A stretch of DNA of 8,378 nucleotides from Hyphomicrobium sp. Lineage in GTDB: Bacteria > Pseudomonadota > Alphaproteobacteria > Rhizobiales > Hyphomicrobiaceae. Below the pieces are notes generated by a model. It saw only the letters and a program-made list of their open reading frames with translations, was not told where the DNA came from and searched no databases. A program made the translations under genes and the position numbers. Shown here in pieces: positions 5,856-8,378 of this stretch (within the stretch, counting starts at the first letter, position 1; every line of letters begins with the position of its first letter). The stretch covers positions 1 through 8,378 of the forward strand of contig JAUVPN010000105.1 in assembly GCA_030598645.1 (NCBI GenBank), given 5' to 3'.

Positions 5856-8282
5856 ATGTTTGCGTTGCGTACTCTAGGCGTTGGATTGATCCTTGCTGCT
5901 GTAGCTATGGCGGGCTTTGATGCCATGCGCGCAACGGACTCTTACAGCGTCACAGCAGCAAGCTTTCATGACTTCTGGGCATTTGCTCATCCGGCAAGTT
6001 CAGACTTGGTGAGCAATACGGCACAGCAATATTTACCGTCTCAAATCTGGGATACTGGCCTTTACAGAGTGCTGCATTTGCCAATCTGGCTGGTGCTTGC
6101 AGCATTCGGGATCGGATTCGGGCTACGTGGCTGGTATTGGCAGGCTTGGAAGGGGGAGGCCGCAGACAAAAAAGAGACCCCATCAGCGACCGTTTTACGA
6201 GAAGGTGCTTTCGCCTTTTTGGCCGTGTCTATTGCGCTGGTTGTCTATGGTCTCTCACGAGACGTCGACCCGCAAATGAGAATCGACACCACAACGCTCG
6301 GTGAGGTGTGGAATCAGCTTCACTCAGATAGCCTGCAAGCGGCAAAATCCTCGGTGCAATCTTATGCGCCTAAAGTTTGGGATCCCTGGCTGCTGACGCT
6401 ATTGCGGCTACCCGCGTTGCTCATTGCCGGGCTTATCGGTTTTGGGCTTTGTCGACTTAGCGCGCGACGGCGCAACTCGAAAAACACAGTGGCAACAGAA
6501 GCCCAAGCCCATCCGTCTCAATCCGCGTTGCCGCCGCCGGCACCAAAAGGTTCACCGCGCTCAGAACTGGCAAATGCGCTAGCGTCTTGCAAAAGTGCTT
6601 TTGTTAGCATCGGTCTGTTCAGCGGCATGGCCAATGTACTCATGCTGAGTGGCGCATTCTTCATGTTGCAAATCTATGACCGGGTTCTACCCAGCCGCAG
6701 CGTGCCAACGCTGGTGGCCTTGGCGATCCTGGTCGCGGCCCTATTCGTCTTCCTTGCCATCTTTGACATAATCCGCAACCGTATTCTCGTGCGTATTGGG
6801 GGCTCGCTTGACCAGGCTCTTAGTGGGCGGGTCTACGACACTATCGTTCGAGCACCACTCACAATGGGAAGCCGTGCCCCAGGCTTGCAGCCGATGCGCG
6901 ACCTCGATGCGGTCCGAGGCTTTCTGTCGACGCAAGGACCAACGGCGTTGTTCGACTTGCCGTGGCTGCCCTTGTATCTCGCCGTCATCTTTGCCTTCCA
7001 CACGGCTTTGGGTGTCGCAGCGCTCATTGGTGCCATTGTCCTGATTGCGCTGACGCTGTTCACGGAAGCCTTGGCTCGGGAACCAATGAAATCAGCAGCA
7101 TGGTTTGCACAGACCAGAAATCGGCTGGCCGATGCAAGCGAGCGCAATGCCGAAGTGCTCGCAGCCATGGGAATGGCCAGTCGAATGAATGCCCGATGGA
7201 GCGAGGCGAACCAAAGCTACGTGGCCAGCAACCAGAAGGCGAGCGATGTAGCGGGTGGCGTTGGGTCGATTTCCAAAGCGCTGCGCATGATGTTGCAGTC
7301 TGCCGTACTCGGCATCGGCGCGTATCTCGTGATCTATCAGGCGGCAACCGCCGGCATCATCATCGCTGCGGCCATCCTTGTCGCTCGGGCGCTGGCACCC
7401 GTTGACCTCGCGATTGCCAATTGGAAGGGGTTTTTGAGTGCACGCCAAGGGTGGAAGCGGCTGAACCAACTCTTAGCACTTCTTCCAGCCCGCGAGACGC
7501 CCATGGCCCTGCCCGCGCCGAGTGCGAGCCTGACAGTGGAACACGCAAGTGCGGTCCCTCCCGGCCAAAAGAAGATTGTTGTCCAAGATGTCAGCTTTAC
7601 GCTCGAGAGCGGCAAAGGACTTGGGATCATTGGTCCGAGCGCTTCAGGCAAGTCATCACTCGTCCGCATGATTGTCGGCGCGTGGTCCCCGGCGCGGGGG
7701 CGGATCCAATTGGACCGCGCAACTCTTGACCAATGGTCACCGGAGGCCCTGGGTGGTCACGTCGGTTATCTGCCCCAAGACGTGGAGCTGTTTTCTGGCA
7801 CCGTGGCCGAAAATATTGCCCGATTTGAACCCGAGGCCGAACCCGAAGCCATCATTGCGGCGGCGCGAACCGCTGGCGTTCACGACCTCATCGTGGACCT
7901 GCCGCAAGGCTACGAGACCGAGATCGGTGAACAGGGACAGGTTCTTTCAGCTGGTCAGCGCCAGAGGATTGCGCTCGCCAGAGCACTTTATCGCGACCCC
8001 TTCCTGGTCGTGCTTGATGAGCCGAACTCCAACCTGGACTCAGACGGCGAAGCGGCGCTGACAAAGGCCATCTTGAGTGTGCGCGCTCGCGGCGGCATCG
8101 TCATCGTGGTGGCACACAGACAGAGCGCCTTGGCGGGTGTCGACACCGTCCTCGTCATGGCTCATGGGAGTGCTGTCAGTTTCGGCCCCAAAGACGAAGT
8201 GCTGTCCAAGGTTCTGGCCAAAAAACCGGCTGCGACGCGCGCACCGCTCACAGTGGTTGCAGAGACGGCGGCCAAAAAATGA
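5856..8282 (+). CDS. Type I secretion permease/ATPase (PrtD type) with a duplicated N-terminal membrane module
   Basis: This inner-membrane ABC exporter should, with an adaptor and an outer-membrane tunnel, secrete a protein across both membranes in one step. Residues about 245-540 form the transmembrane domain (FSGMANVLMLSGAFFMLQIYDR; RDLDAVRGFL; LFDLPWLPLYL). Residues about 560-785 form the ATPase: Walker A GPSASGKS (593-600), Q-loop Q641, signature LSAGQ (697-701), Walker B VVLDE (718-722) and switch H754. All look intact. No C39 peptidase domain is present. At 808 residues it is about 230 longer than usual PrtD proteins. The extra N-terminus contains two copies of one unit (about 1-97 and 114-206), each with a hydrophobic segment, a soluble stretch with W, H, Y and a WD pair, then a second hydrophobic segment ending in GFGL. 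A Pro/Ala-rich linker (215-235) joins it to the core. The gene lies after the HlyC-like gene and overlaps the next gene by ATGA. Confidence 0.95.
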   Translation: MFALRTLGVGLILAAVAMAGFDAMRATDSYSVTAASFHDFWAFAHPASSDLVSNTAQQYLPSQIWDTGLYRVLHLPIWLVLAAFGIGFGLRGWYWQAWKGEAADKKETPSATVLREGAFAFLAVSIALVVYGLSRDVDPQMRIDTTTLGEVWNQLHSDSLQAAKSSVQSYAPKVWDPWLLTLLRLPALLIAGLIGFGLCRLSARRRNSKNTVATEAQAHPSQSALPPPAPKGSPRSELANALASCKSAFVSIGLFSGMANVLMLSGAFFMLQIYDRVLPSRSVPTLVALAILVAALFVFLAIFDIIRNRILVRIGGSLDQALSGRVYDTIVRAPLTMGSRAPGLQPMRDLDAVRGFLSTQGPTALFDLPWLPLYLAVIFAFHTALGVAALIGAIVLIALTLFTEALAREPMKSAAWFAQTRNRLADASERNAEVLAAMGMASRMNARWSEANQSYVASNQKASDVAGGVGSISKALRMMLQSAVLGIGAYLVIYQAATAGIIIAAAILVARALAPVDLAIANWKGFLSARQGWKRLNQLLALLPARETPMALPAPSASLTVEHASAVPPGQKKIVVQDVSFTLESGKGLGIIGPSASGKSSLVRMIVGAWSPARGRIQLDRATLDQWSPEALGGHVGYLPQDVELFSGTVAENIARFEPEAEPEAIIAAARTAGVHDLIVDLPQGYETEIGEQGQVLSAGQRQRIALARALYRDPFLVVLDEPNSNLDSDGEAALTKAILSVRARGGIVIVVAHRQSALAGVDTVLVMAHGSAVSFGPKDEVLSKVLAKKPAATRAPLTVVAETAAKK
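5862..6473 (+). repeat. Internal duplication in the exporter N-terminus (protein-level repeat)
   Basis: Copy 1 is near residues 3-97 and copy 2 near 114-206. Shared, evenly spaced residues are W41/W152, H45/H156, Y59/Y170, WD 65-66/175-176, LP 75-76/185-186 and GFG 87-89/195-197, with one or two single-residue gaps. Each copy is bounded by hydrophobic segments (about 5-20 and 72-90; 118-132 and 178-198). The copies have diverged strongly at the DNA level, so the duplication is old. Confidence 0.7.
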
Positions 8283-8378
8283 CGGCACAGGACCCACAAA
8301 ACCACGTAACGACAACAGCGGTCAAATGGGACGACTCGATCATTATCGCAACCGGCGAAATCAGGCCCCGCGTCAGGT
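8279..8378 (+). CDS. Probable HlyD-family periplasmic adaptor (partial, N-terminus only)
   Basis: The ATG at 8279 overlaps the exporter stop as ATGA, so translation is probably coupled. Thirty-three codons are visible, starting MTAQDPQNHV and ending in a basic stretch (EIRPRVR). This fits the short cytoplasmic tail that precedes the single membrane anchor of HlyD/PrtE adaptors. No diagnostic domain is inside the window, so the call rests mainly on position after a type I ATPase. Confidence 0.6.
   Translation, partial: MTAQDPQNHVTTTAVKWDDSIIIATGEIRPRVR

Noticed and set aside
6962..7405. 147-codon plus-strand frame inside the exporter
   Set aside because: It is an alternative frame of the exporter transmembrane region, rich in Arg, His and Cys, with no domain.

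Overview
The window looks like chromosome of an alphaproteobacterium, probably of the Hyphomicrobiales. This is inferred from gene content and protein style (an LhrC-type repair ligase with its partner exonuclease, a PrtD-type exporter with a rhizobial-style N-terminal module). No rRNA or other marker gene is present to fix the taxon. No tRNA, CRISPR array, IS element or phage gene was seen.

Left part (1 to about 2765, all on the minus strand). Reading leftwards there is a small DUF3429 membrane protein, a tiny DUF2256 Cys4 protein, a ligase-associated MBL-fold DNA exonuclease, and an ATP-dependent DNA ligase that runs off the left edge. Exonuclease and ligase overlap by an ATGA. DUF3429 and DUF2256 abut exactly.

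Centre (2685 to 4766). A short bidirectional control region separates the minus-strand genes from a plus-strand FAD-dependent, renalase/COG3380-like oxidoreductase. It holds two promoter-like elements arranged symmetrically around a shared TACGTA core. DUF2256, DUF3429 and COG3380 are families often found beside DNA photolyase, yet no photolyase is in the window. The group may be a photo-oxidative-stress or light-damage set attached to a repair operon. A DUF429-like, RNase H-fold protein of unknown role follows.

Intergenic 4767-5124. This stretch has no credible gene. It carries a strong bidirectional intrinsic terminator, a short direct repeat on either side of it, and a cluster of small palindromes just before the next gene.

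Right part (5125 to 8378, plus strand). This is a type I secretion operon: a HlyC-family (RTX toxin-activating lysine acyltransferase) protein, an unannotated 47-codon ORF, an 808-residue PrtD-type permease/ATPase, and the first 33 codons of the next gene, which overlaps the transporter by ATGA and is probably the HlyD-type adaptor. Two points stand out. The HlyC-like protein appears to lack both catalytic residues of HlyC. The transporter carries about 235 extra N-terminal residues built from two copies of one membrane-associated repeat. No RTX substrate gene is visible, so the cargo must lie elsewhere or be unconventional.
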